Source of the DNA: Planctomycetaceae bacterium
Lineage (GTDB): Bacteria > Planctomycetota > Planctomycetia > Planctomycetales > Planctomycetaceae
Direction of reading: 5' to 3'
Assembly: GCA_024742875.1 (NCBI GenBank)
Contig: JANSXP010000015.1
Coordinates: 46,021 to 110,020, forward strand
Length of the DNA: 64,000 bases
Below are positions 54,180 to 61,555 of this stretch, in pieces (the stretch's first letter is position 1; every line of letters starts with the position of its first letter). The notes beneath the pieces are model-generated. The model was not told where the DNA came from. It saw nothing but the letters and a program-made list of their open reading frames with translations, and made no database searches. The translations under genes and the position numbers were made by a program.

Positions 54180-56417
54180 TTATTTTGCGGGAAGATGCTC
54201 AAGAAAGTAGTTGGTGATGGCTGTTCGCAGATGCATGGTTGTGTTTTTGCCTTCGCGGATCGCGTGCGTGCGATTGGGGTAAGACAGCATGTCGAACTGC
54301 CGGTTGTTGGTGATCAGCCGATCAATCAGCCGTTCCATCGTGGCATAGTGGCAATTGTCGTCACCCGTACCGTGGATCAGCAGCAGTTTGCCCCGCAGCT
54401 GATCGCAGAAGTGGATGGACGAGCCATTGCGATAGCCATCGGGGTTGTCGGCCGGCAGGCCCATGTAGCGCTCCTGGTAGATTGTGTCGTAGCCGAGCTG
54501 ATCGGGAACCGGAGCTACCGATACGCCCACCCGGTAAAGGTCATTGTGGTGGAACATGGCATTGAGTGTCATTGATCCGCCGCCACTCCAGCCCCAGACA
54601 CCGATGCGATCTGCGTTGATCTCCGGATGGTCTCTGACGGCCTGGCTGACTGCGGCCGCCTGATCGGCCACCGCGTTGATGCCAATGTTGCGGTAGATGG
54701 ATTTTCGCCAGTCACGTCCTCGAGGAGCCGGTGTGCCGCGATTATCGAAGCTCATGATGACGTAGCCCTGCTGAGCCAGCATCTGGTACCACAGGAAGTT
54801 GGTCCCCATCCACGTGTCACGCACCGTGGTTCCGGCGGGCTCGCCGTAGACATAAACAATCAACGGGTGTTTGCCATCAGAGGTGGGGCCGATCTTCCAG
54901 TGATCCAGTTCCACTCCGTCACCGATGGCCGTACGCCCCAGTGTGGCGGGCGCTGTGCAGGTTTGGGCGACAAACTCCCGCAGCTTGCTGTTGTCTTCCA
55001 GCGTCCGGATCACGTCATGTGATGGCAATTCCACCATCGAAATCACCGGTGGCGTTGTCAGATTGGAAAACGTGTGCACGGCAGCTTTGGCGTCCCCGCT
55101 AATTCGATAGCTGTGAGTGCCCTGCTGATCGGTTGGTGATCGACGTTCCCAGCCACTGCCATCCAGAGCGGCGGCATACAGGTAACGCTGCGTGGCGTTG
55201 TCGGGTGATGCCAGAACCCACGCAATGTCGTTTGCTGAGTCGACCGCCAGCAGTTCAATGGCATCAGCGCCTTCCGGAGTGATGGACCGACGAGTGCCCG
55301 TCTGGCGATCCACCAGTTGGATGCGTCTCCAGCCGTCGGCTTCAGAGACCCAGGTGAAGTGGCTGCCATCCGGCAGCCACTGCATCTCATCATGAACGTC
55401 AACCCAGGCTTCGTCTTTTTCCACCAGCACGCGCCGCAGGTCTCGTTGCGACATTTTCCAGAAATACAGTGTGTTGGTGTTCTGCAGGCGATTCAGATGC
55501 TGGATGACCAGTTCCGCCGGCTGACTGTTGGTTTCCGGTGTCCACTCGATTCGAGCCACATAGTGCTGACGCGGATCCCCTGGCAGGGGCGCCCATTTGG
55601 TTGCCCCGCTGGCGACATTCACCACTCCCACGCGGACCGATGAATTTTGCTGTCCAGCCTTGGGATAGGTAAAGGTAATCAGTTTGGGGTACCACGCTGA
55701 CGTGTTGTCGATCATGGTCATCGCCGGGACATCCTGCGTGTCGAACTGCCAGAATGCGATCTGCCGGCCGTCCGGACTCCAGCGGAAGCCGTCTCGAATA
55801 CTGAGTTCTTCTTCGTTCACCCAGTCGGACGTCCCGTTAATGATGGTGTCGCGGGCTGTGGAGGTCAGCTGTTTTCGCGATTGCGTGTCGCAGTTTTCCA
55901 CGTAGATGTTGCGGTCATGGACGTAGGCAACCGAATTGCCATCCGGAGAAAACTTGGCAAACATCAGTGTCGACTCCGGCCATTCCGATCCCAGTTGCCT
56001 GAGCTTGCCACTGTCGATCGTCAGGATCCAGTAGTCGCCCCGCGTATTGCGCCGCCATACGCGTTTGCTGTTGGTGTACAGGAGCACCCGCCGACCGTCT
56101 TCACTGAACTTGTAGCTCTCCACATTCAGCGGTTTGTCACGTCCCGCAGGTGTGAGTTGGCGGGCCTCGAAGATCGGTTCCTCTGCGCCCGTCAGTGCGT
56201 CCACCCGAAAGAACGAACGTGGCGATTCCCTGTCGTTTTCGTCTGCGCGTTTGCGGATGACGTAATGATGGCCGTCCAATTCCCATTGCCCGGCGAACGA
56301 CCCGGCGCGAACTCGCTCGCTGCCGTAAATGTTTTCCAGCGTCAGCCGAGGTTCGTCTGCCTGTGTCACAGGAAGGAAGGCTGACAGGAGCGTGAGGCCG
56401 CAGATCAGAAATCGCAT
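54180..56417 (-). CDS. S9B family peptidase, dipeptidyl-peptidase IV type
   Basis: The frame is open to 56465, but ATG 56417 (745 residues) directly begins a signal peptide (FLICGLTLLSAFLPVTQA). The N-terminal propeller includes SDWVNEEELSIRDGFRWSPDG, the Glu-Glu motif that binds the substrate N-terminus in DPP IV. The catalytic domain carries Ser611 in GVWGWSGGGS (the family usually has GWSYGG), Asp in LLLIHGTGDDNCHY and His in YPNRTHAI. It is predicted to release Xaa-Pro or Xaa-Ala dipeptides from peptides outside the cytoplasm. Together with the S15 fusion at 23453 it gives two enzymes of proline-type dipeptide release. The DUF1080-like gene follows after eight bases. Confidence 0.94.
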   Translation of the reverse strand: MRFLICGLTLLSAFLPVTQADEPRLTLENIYGSERVRAGSFAGQWELDGHHYVIRKRADENDRESPRSFFRVDALTGAEEPIFEARQLTPAGRDKPLNVESYKFSEDGRRVLLYTNSKRVWRRNTRGDYWILTIDSGKLRQLGSEWPESTLMFAKFSPDGNSVAYVHDRNIYVENCDTQSRKQLTSTARDTIINGTSDWVNEEELSIRDGFRWSPDGRQIAFWQFDTQDVPAMTMIDNTSAWYPKLITFTYPKAGQQNSSVRVGVVNVASGATKWAPLPGDPRQHYVARIEWTPETNSQPAELVIQHLNRLQNTNTLYFWKMSQRDLRRVLVEKDEAWVDVHDEMQWLPDGSHFTWVSEADGWRRIQLVDRQTGTRRSITPEGADAIELLAVDSANDIAWVLASPDNATQRYLYAAALDGSGWERRSPTDQQGTHSYRISGDAKAAVHTFSNLTTPPVISMVELPSHDVIRTLEDNSKLREFVAQTCTAPATLGRTAIGDGVELDHWKIGPTSDGKHPLIVYVYGEPAGTTVRDTWMGTNFLWYQMLAQQGYVIMSFDNRGTPAPRGRDWRKSIYRNIGINAVADQAAAVSQAVRDHPEINADRIGVWGWSGGGSMTLNAMFHHNDLYRVGVSVAPVPDQLGYDTIYQERYMGLPADNPDGYRNGSSIHFCDQLRGKLLLIHGTGDDNCHYATMERLIDRLITNNRQFDMLSYPNRTHAIREGKNTTMHLRTAITNYFLEHLPAK

Positions 56418-56584
56418 AGGATGGGTCTTCAGATTGTCAAAGTGAGATCTGTTCAGTGTATCCAATCAGAACACATCGGCCAGTCCCGGACTGTCGGAGT
56501 TCGGCGACCTGCAGGACGCTTCTGGCGGCGGTGGAATCGGTGTGAACCAGGCGGTAGACTCGGAGATTCAGAAAGGAAAATGCC

Positions 56585-58177
56585 ATGTCGCGAAAATGCC
56601 GTCTGCTGATAACTGCGTTTTGTCTGCTGGTCTGTCACGCTGCTGTCGCCGCGGATCGCCCCAACATCGTGCTGATGATGGTGGACGATCTGGGATACTC
56701 AGACTTTGGGTGTTACGGGGGCGAAATTCAGACGCCGCATATCGATGCTCTGGCGGCCGACGGTCTGAGACTGTCTCAGTTCTACAATACGGCGAAATGT
56801 CATTCTTCGCGTATCTGCCTGCTGACGGGCAAATACACGTTTCAGGCCGGCAACAATGCCATGGACAAGGCACTGACGGTCGCCGAGGTCATGCAGGCCC
56901 ATGGCTACTTCACCGCAATGACGGGAAAATGGCATCTGGACAGGCAGCCCACTGATCGCGGTTTTTTGCGCTATTGGGGACACCTGTCCGGAGCCACCAA
57001 TTTCTTCACCGGCGACGACACATTTCGGCTCGATGGAAAACCGTGGTCTGACTTTGGAGATGATTTTTACACAACAGAGGCCAACGTCGATTATGCCATC
57101 GAATTCATCGATGAGGGACTCAAAACAGGGCAGCCGTTTTTTCAGTACATCGCCTTCAATGCGCCTCACTATCCGCTGCAGGCCCGCCAGCGCGACGTTG
57201 AAAAGTACAAAGGTCGTTATACAGCCGGCTGGGATGAGATTCGTGTACGTCGGTATGGACGCCAGGTGGAAATGGGCCTCATTGATGCAGAATGTGCGCT
57301 GAGTCCGCGTCCCGATTACATCCCCGCCTGGGAAGACCTGACGCCGGAAGAACGTCAGTGGGAATCTGATCGGATGGAAGTCTTTGCGGCTATGGTGGAC
57401 TGCGTGGATCAAAATGTGGGGCGGCTGGTCGCTCACCTGAAGGACCGCGGTGTCTACGACAACACGCTCATTATGCTGTGCTCGGACAACGGCGGTTGTC
57501 CGTTTGAACGCACACGCGGGAAAGATTTCAAGCCATGGGATCCGAAGTCGTACTGGTGTTACGACGTCGGCTGGGCCCATGCCTGCAACACGCCGTTTCG
57601 CTGGTATAAGCAAAATCAGCACGAGGGTGGCATTTCATCGCCATTGATCGTGCACTGGCCCGCTCGTCAGTCCGCCCGCCAGGGGACCATCAGTCATCAA
57701 CCCGGGCATCTGATTGATCTGTTGGCCACCTGTCTGGACGCTGCCGGCGCGGAATATCCGCAGCAGTGGCAGGGCAAGCCAACCTCCCCCATTCAGGGCC
57801 GCAGTTTGCTGCCGCTGGTCGATGGAAAACAGCGGGCTCCCCACGACTACCTCTATTTCCAGTTTTCGAACAACCGTGCAATTCGACAGGGGGACCTTAA
57901 GGCCGTGTCGGCACGTGGTGGTGCCTGGGAGTTGTATGATCTGTCCGACGATCGCACAGAGCTGAACAATCTGGCGGACGTTGCACCAGACAAACTGCAG
58001 TCTCTCGTCACGCTGTGGCACAAAGTTGCCAAAGACGTGGATCAGGCGCCGCAGAAGATGCGCCGCCCTGCCGGAGACACCCAGCAGACGTTTCCACCGG
58101 GGCAAATGACGCAGCGCGCCGCTGGCCCCAAAGCGGGAAAAAAAGGAAGCACGAAGAAACCCGGCTCGAAGCGCTAA
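56585..58177 (+). CDS. Secreted sulfatase (S1 type)
   Basis: A 530-residue protein starting at ATG 56585 with AAAGGA upstream. The signal peptide is residues 1-23 (RKCRLLITAFCLLVCHAAVAA), then RPNIVLMMVDDLGYSDFGCYGG with metal-binding Asp residues. The formylglycine site is C72-H-S-S-R76 (bases 56798-56812) followed by TGKY. Position 3 is Ser, where the consensus has Pro or Ala. GKWHLDRQPTDRGF, HYPLQA and LCSDNGGCPFE follow. The C-terminal 45 residues are Lys/Gly/Gln-rich (GPKAGKKGSTKKPGSKR), low complexity and absent from typical sulfatases. It is predicted to remove sulfate groups from carbohydrate substrates. It is divergent from the S9 peptidase gene. Confidence 0.94.
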   Translation: MSRKCRLLITAFCLLVCHAAVAADRPNIVLMMVDDLGYSDFGCYGGEIQTPHIDALAADGLRLSQFYNTAKCHSSRICLLTGKYTFQAGNNAMDKALTVAEVMQAHGYFTAMTGKWHLDRQPTDRGFLRYWGHLSGATNFFTGDDTFRLDGKPWSDFGDDFYTTEANVDYAIEFIDEGLKTGQPFFQYIAFNAPHYPLQARQRDVEKYKGRYTAGWDEIRVRRYGRQVEMGLIDAECALSPRPDYIPAWEDLTPEERQWESDRMEVFAAMVDCVDQNVGRLVAHLKDRGVYDNTLIMLCSDNGGCPFERTRGKDFKPWDPKSYWCYDVGWAHACNTPFRWYKQNQHEGGISSPLIVHWPARQSARQGTISHQPGHLIDLLATCLDAAGAEYPQQWQGKPTSPIQGRSLLPLVDGKQRAPHDYLYFQFSNNRAIRQGDLKAVSARGGAWELYDLSDDRTELNNLADVAPDKLQSLVTLWHKVAKDVDQAPQKMRRPAGDTQQTFPPGQMTQRAAGPKAGKKGSTKKPGSKR

Positions 58178-58283
58178 ACGCTTTACTCTCTGTGAGGCAT
58201 GGGGCACCATTTCCCCCGGGTTCTGCCCCGCTGCGACCACAACAGCTGCCACGACATCAGTTTGACCATGCTCGCGGCGGCCA

Positions 58284-58664
58284 CTAGCTGCCGCTGCGTT
58301 CGTTGAGAAGTGCCTGAAGTGTCTGCAGCATCAATTCCGGGTGGCAGGGTTTGCGAAGGGTTGCCACGTCACCCAGTTGATCTGCGGCGTCCTGCACATC
58401 ATGATCGAAGTTGCCGCTCATCAGAATGGCGGGCGTCGTGCATCCATCGTCCCGCAGCCTGGACAACAGTTGCAGGCCATCCAGACCGGGCAATCGATAG
58501 TCCACGAGAATGGCGACGAACGATGCACGATCTGTGGCCGCGAGAAACTCTTCAGCTGACACAAACCCCACTCCCGATAGCTGCCGCAGCCGCAGGACGG
58601 TCACCAGAGAGTCGCGCACAAGCGAGTTGTCCTCAACGACGGCAATTCGCAGGTCGTGACTCAA
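58284..58664 (-). CDS. Single-domain response regulator (REC only)
   Basis: A 126-residue receiver domain: acidic pair Glu11-Asp12 (VVEDNS), phosphoacceptor Asp55 (ILVDYRLPG), Ser83 (ILMSGN) in place of the usual Thr/Ser and Lys105 (LRKPCHP). No DNA-binding or other output domain is attached, so it acts as a phosphorelay intermediate or by direct protein contact. Its start overlaps the stop of the histidine kinase by four bases (ATGA), showing translational coupling and making the kinase its likely partner. Confidence 0.95.
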   Translation of the reverse strand: MSHDLRIAVVEDNSLVRDSLVTVLRLRQLSGVGFVSAEEFLAATDRASFVAILVDYRLPGLDGLQLLSRLRDDGCTTPAILMSGNFDHDVQDAADQLGDVATLRKPCHPELMLQTLQALLNERSGS

Positions 58665-60208
58665 GACGCCGGCCTCACGTCAGCGGTCGTCGCGCTCGAG
58701 GTGGCGCGGTTTGGGGAAATCGGCAGTGCGATCTCAAACGTGCAGCCGCCGGGGCCGCAGTCCACATCCAGATGACCGCCGTGACGCTCCACAATAGACC
58801 GACTGATTGGCAGGCCCATGCCCATGCCATCTGCTTTGGTCGATTCAAAGGGCAGGAACATTTTTTCCGGCGAGACTTCAGCACCGCCGCCGGTGTCGCG
58901 CAGGAAAATGGACACACGAGACGCGGACTTAGCCGACCAGATGTGTAGTTCTTTCCGGGATGCGTCGGTAGAGTTCATGGCTTCGATGGCATTGCAGACC
59001 AGGTTCACCAGTACCTGCTGAATCTGGATCGGGTCCACCTCCACCTGAACATCAAAATTGCTGTCCGGGCTGATCTGCACATCGATGCCGGCGTGTCTTA
59101 TATGCGGAGCGAGCAGCTTCAGCGTGTCCGTCAGGCATGCGTCGATTGAACGGGTTTCGCGGATGGTGTCGTGATTGGAAACGAAACCTCGCATGCGATG
59201 GACGATTTCGCCCGCGACCACAGACTGCTCTGAAATGTCAGCCGCCAGTGCGGCCGCCTCGCTGTCGGGTTCGCGGTCCTGAATCATAGCCGCCAGAGCG
59301 AATGAATTGTTGGTGATTGCCGCCAGTGGCTGATTGAGTTCATGAGCAATCGCAGAAGCCAGTTCCCCGAGGCTGCTGAGCCGATTGTAATGAGCCAGCA
59401 GTTTGGCCAGTTCACCGAGTTGTTTCTCTGTCCTGCGTCGCTGGGTGATGTCAACGAACGTGGCATAGACCAGCTGTTCGTCTTCGAAGCAGATCAGTCG
59501 GCAGCGGACTTCACAGGGGTACACCGTTTCATCTTTGCGGCGGTGTGTGGATTCAAACTGCAGCGTGCCCTGCTCTGTCATCCGACTGACCTGGGTGGTC
59601 CACCAATGCGGTGAGGCGTTTACCGTGAAGTGGTGAACCTGCATTCCCAGCAATGCGGACTTCTCGTAGCCCAGTGATTCGGCGGCCGCCTGATTGAGAA
59701 AACAAACCTCCCCGCTGAGTCGCAGGAACAAAATCCCTTCCACCGCGTTCTCGAGACCAAACGTGGCTTTGCGAAGGGTCCGCGTGGCCTCTCGTTCGGC
59801 CGTAATATCGCGAGCGATGCCACACAGACCGATGACCTCGCCGTGGTCGCCGTAAAGCGGAAACTTTACGACATCAAACACGCGGGGTTCTCCGTGGACA
59901 GGCTTGATGGCTTCTTCCTGAATAGTCTCGCCAGCCAGCACACGCTGGTCGACTGCGCGAATGGCGACCGTAGCCTGTTTGCCGAACAGCTCCTCATCGG
60001 TTGCCCCTGCGAGCTGATCACTGTGCATGCCAAACAGATCGGCCGTTGCTTTGTTGACTTCGACGTAGCGTCCGTCGGTGTCTTTCACAAAGATGCAGTC
60101 GCTGGCCGTCTGGAAGATGAGCTTCCAGATGGACTCGGTTTTCCTGATGGCGTCGATCGACATGGGCGTGGCGGCGTGGAGGGCATGCGTCGGATCGTGG
60201 CAAATCAA
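58661..60208 (-). CDS. PAS-domain sensor histidine kinase
   Basis: The frame is 515 residues; the ATG at 60163 (500 residues) is the more likely start (MSIDAIRKTESIW). There is no signal peptide or membrane helix, so it is cytoplasmic. Two PAS domains occupy about 8-120 (SDCIFVKDTDGRYVEVNKAT) and 130-240 (VEGILFLRLSGEVCFLNQAA). The transmitter has His274 in SAIAHELNQPLAAI, N box NLVCNAIEAM, G1 FLRDTGGGA and G2 ADGMGMGLPIS. Its architecture is FixL/NtrY-like. It overlaps the single-domain response regulator by four bases. The signal sensed by the PAS pair is not evident; no haem- or flavin-binding residue can be picked by eye. Confidence 0.94.
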   Translation of the reverse strand: MICHDPTHALHAATPMSIDAIRKTESIWKLIFQTASDCIFVKDTDGRYVEVNKATADLFGMHSDQLAGATDEELFGKQATVAIRAVDQRVLAGETIQEEAIKPVHGEPRVFDVVKFPLYGDHGEVIGLCGIARDITAEREATRTLRKATFGLENAVEGILFLRLSGEVCFLNQAAAESLGYEKSALLGMQVHHFTVNASPHWWTTQVSRMTEQGTLQFESTHRRKDETVYPCEVRCRLICFEDEQLVYATFVDITQRRRTEKQLGELAKLLAHYNRLSSLGELASAIAHELNQPLAAITNNSFALAAMIQDREPDSEAAALAADISEQSVVAGEIVHRMRGFVSNHDTIRETRSIDACLTDTLKLLAPHIRHAGIDVQISPDSNFDVQVEVDPIQIQQVLVNLVCNAIEAMNSTDASRKELHIWSAKSASRVSIFLRDTGGGAEVSPEKMFLPFESTKADGMGMGLPISRSIVERHGGHLDVDCGPGGCTFEIALPISPNRATSSATTADVRPAS

Positions 60209-60491
60209 GGCTGTGAGACAACGCTACCGCGTTGTCTTCAGAATTTGAAGGCTGCCCGAACCGTCGACAGCAAAGCCGACCAAACCGCCCCCAGGTGCCT
60301 GCGGATTTGTCGTCGGTTTGACGACATGTGTTGCGGGTTTGATGCTGTTCAGACGTGCATTTGTCTTCTTTGATGCGTTCTAAGTTGTTGCTTTCATGGG
60401 GTTTACTGTGAACCGGCATAATCGGCATGACAGTGGCTTCATCTATGAGCGGTTAACCAGTTTCGTTCCTTGAATCAATCAGGAGAAGACA

Positions 60492-60803
60492 ATGAAAAGA
60501 ACGCTCATGCTGGCCTGTGCCGGATTCGCAGCTTTGCTCATGACGGAAGGCACCGCGTCAGCCCAGTGTGGGTATGGCGGTGGATATGGGTACTACGGTG
60601 GCTATCGCAGTTCGGGAATCAGTATCGGCTACAGCCGGTACACGCCGCGAACCACGTTTTCGATCGGGTACAATTCGTACCCGTCCATCAATCCGTATTA
60701 CGGTCGTGGCATCGGCTACGCGCCACCGACACGATTCCGCAGCAGTTACAGCTATCGCCATGTACCAGGTCGCGTCTATCGCGGTCGCGTTCGCCACTGG
60801 TAA
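60492..60803 (+). CDS. Small secreted Gly/Tyr-rich protein
   Basis: A 103-residue protein starting at ATG 60492 with AGGAGA upstream. Residues 1-24 are a signal peptide ending TASAQ. The mature part is extremely rich in Gly, Tyr, Ser and Arg, in short repeats (CGYGGGYGYYGGYRSS, SIGYSRYTP, FSIGYNSYPSINPYYGRGIGYAPP), and ends in a basic tail (YRHVPGRVYRGRVRHW). The composition resembles extracellular-matrix, biofilm or cell-wall proteins, with a possible adhesive or amyloid-like role; this is inference. Planctomycetes encode many such proteins. A rho-independent terminator follows 20 bases after the stop, so this is a complete single-gene unit. Confidence 0.82.
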   Translation: MKRTLMLACAGFAALLMTEGTASAQCGYGGGYGYYGGYRSSGISIGYSRYTPRTTFSIGYNSYPSINPYYGRGIGYAPPTRFRSSYSYRHVPGRVYRGRVRHW

Positions 60804-60823
60804 GCTGATTTGTCGGCCCGCCG

Positions 60824-60859
60824 TCCCACGCCCTGTCTGAGACTCGGCGTGGGATTTTT
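60824..60859 (+). terminator. Rho-independent terminator after the Gly/Tyr-rich gene
   Basis: Stem TCCCACGCC (60824-60832) and GGCGTGGGA (60846-60854) with a 13-base loop, followed by a run of five T. It lies 20 bases past the stop codon and just before the end of the convergent TRIC-type gene. Confidence 0.85.
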
Positions 60860-60864
60860 CTGCG

Positions 60865-61503
60865 CTAGGGCGTCTTGCTGTTATCAGGTGTGACCGCTTC
60901 GGGTTCGCTGTACTGCGGCAGACGCCACTGGTAGCGAATCGCAAGCAGGCGAACCACGACAATGCCGCACACGCTGATGCCCACGGCAGCATCGGGTGGT
61001 AGTGGCAGCATTTGCAAACCGAACAGCAGCCAGCACCCACCGAACGCGCAGGTCGCGTACAGCGGAGCCGTGCGAAACAGGCTGGGAACCTTGTTGCAGA
61101 CCACATCTCCAATCACGCCGCCGAATGTGCCCGTCACGACGCCCAGTAACGAAGCGATAAACAGTGACGTGCCCGCCTGCACAGCAGCGGTGGCTCCCAT
61201 CACACTGAACAGTCCCAGGCCCAGGGCATCAGCCACATCCACGACTGGCTCTACCCACGCCGGAATGCTGCGCACAAACGAAATCACCAGCGCGATGGCG
61301 AACACAACCACCGGATAATGCTCCGCGCGAATCCAGAACAGCGGATGCCGATCCAGCAGCAGGTCACGCAGGGTGCCGCCACCGAAAGCGCAGATAAAGG
61401 CGATGCTGAAAGCGCCCACAAAGTCCATCTGGTGGCGCCGCGCCAGCAGTACGCCGTACACCGCACCGGCAATCACGGCGATCAGTTCGATGAGCTGAAA
61501 CAT
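60865..61503 (-). CDS. TRIC-type / UPF0126 cation channel protein
   Basis: A 212-residue membrane protein with seven predicted helices arranged as two internal repeats, each with a glycine signature: AFICAFGGGTLRDLLLDRHPLFWI and VVTGTFGGVIGDVVCNKVPSLF. This matches the prokaryotic trimeric intracellular cation channel (UPF0126, YadS-like) family, which conducts monovalent cations. Length is normal. It starts 52 bases downstream of the DEAD-box helicase stop on the same strand, so it may be co-transcribed with it. Confidence 0.93.
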   Translation of the reverse strand: MFQLIELIAVIAGAVYGVLLARRHQMDFVGAFSIAFICAFGGGTLRDLLLDRHPLFWIRAEHYPVVVFAIALVISFVRSIPAWVEPVVDVADALGLGLFSVMGATAAVQAGTSLFIASLLGVVTGTFGGVIGDVVCNKVPSLFRTAPLYATCAFGGCWLLFGLQMLPLPPDAAVGISVCGIVVVRLLAIRYQWRLPQYSEPEAVTPDNSKTP

Positions 61504-61555
61504 GGGCCGGAAGACCTACCCTGAAAATTGTCTGCAGCATCGCGATACGTCGGAA

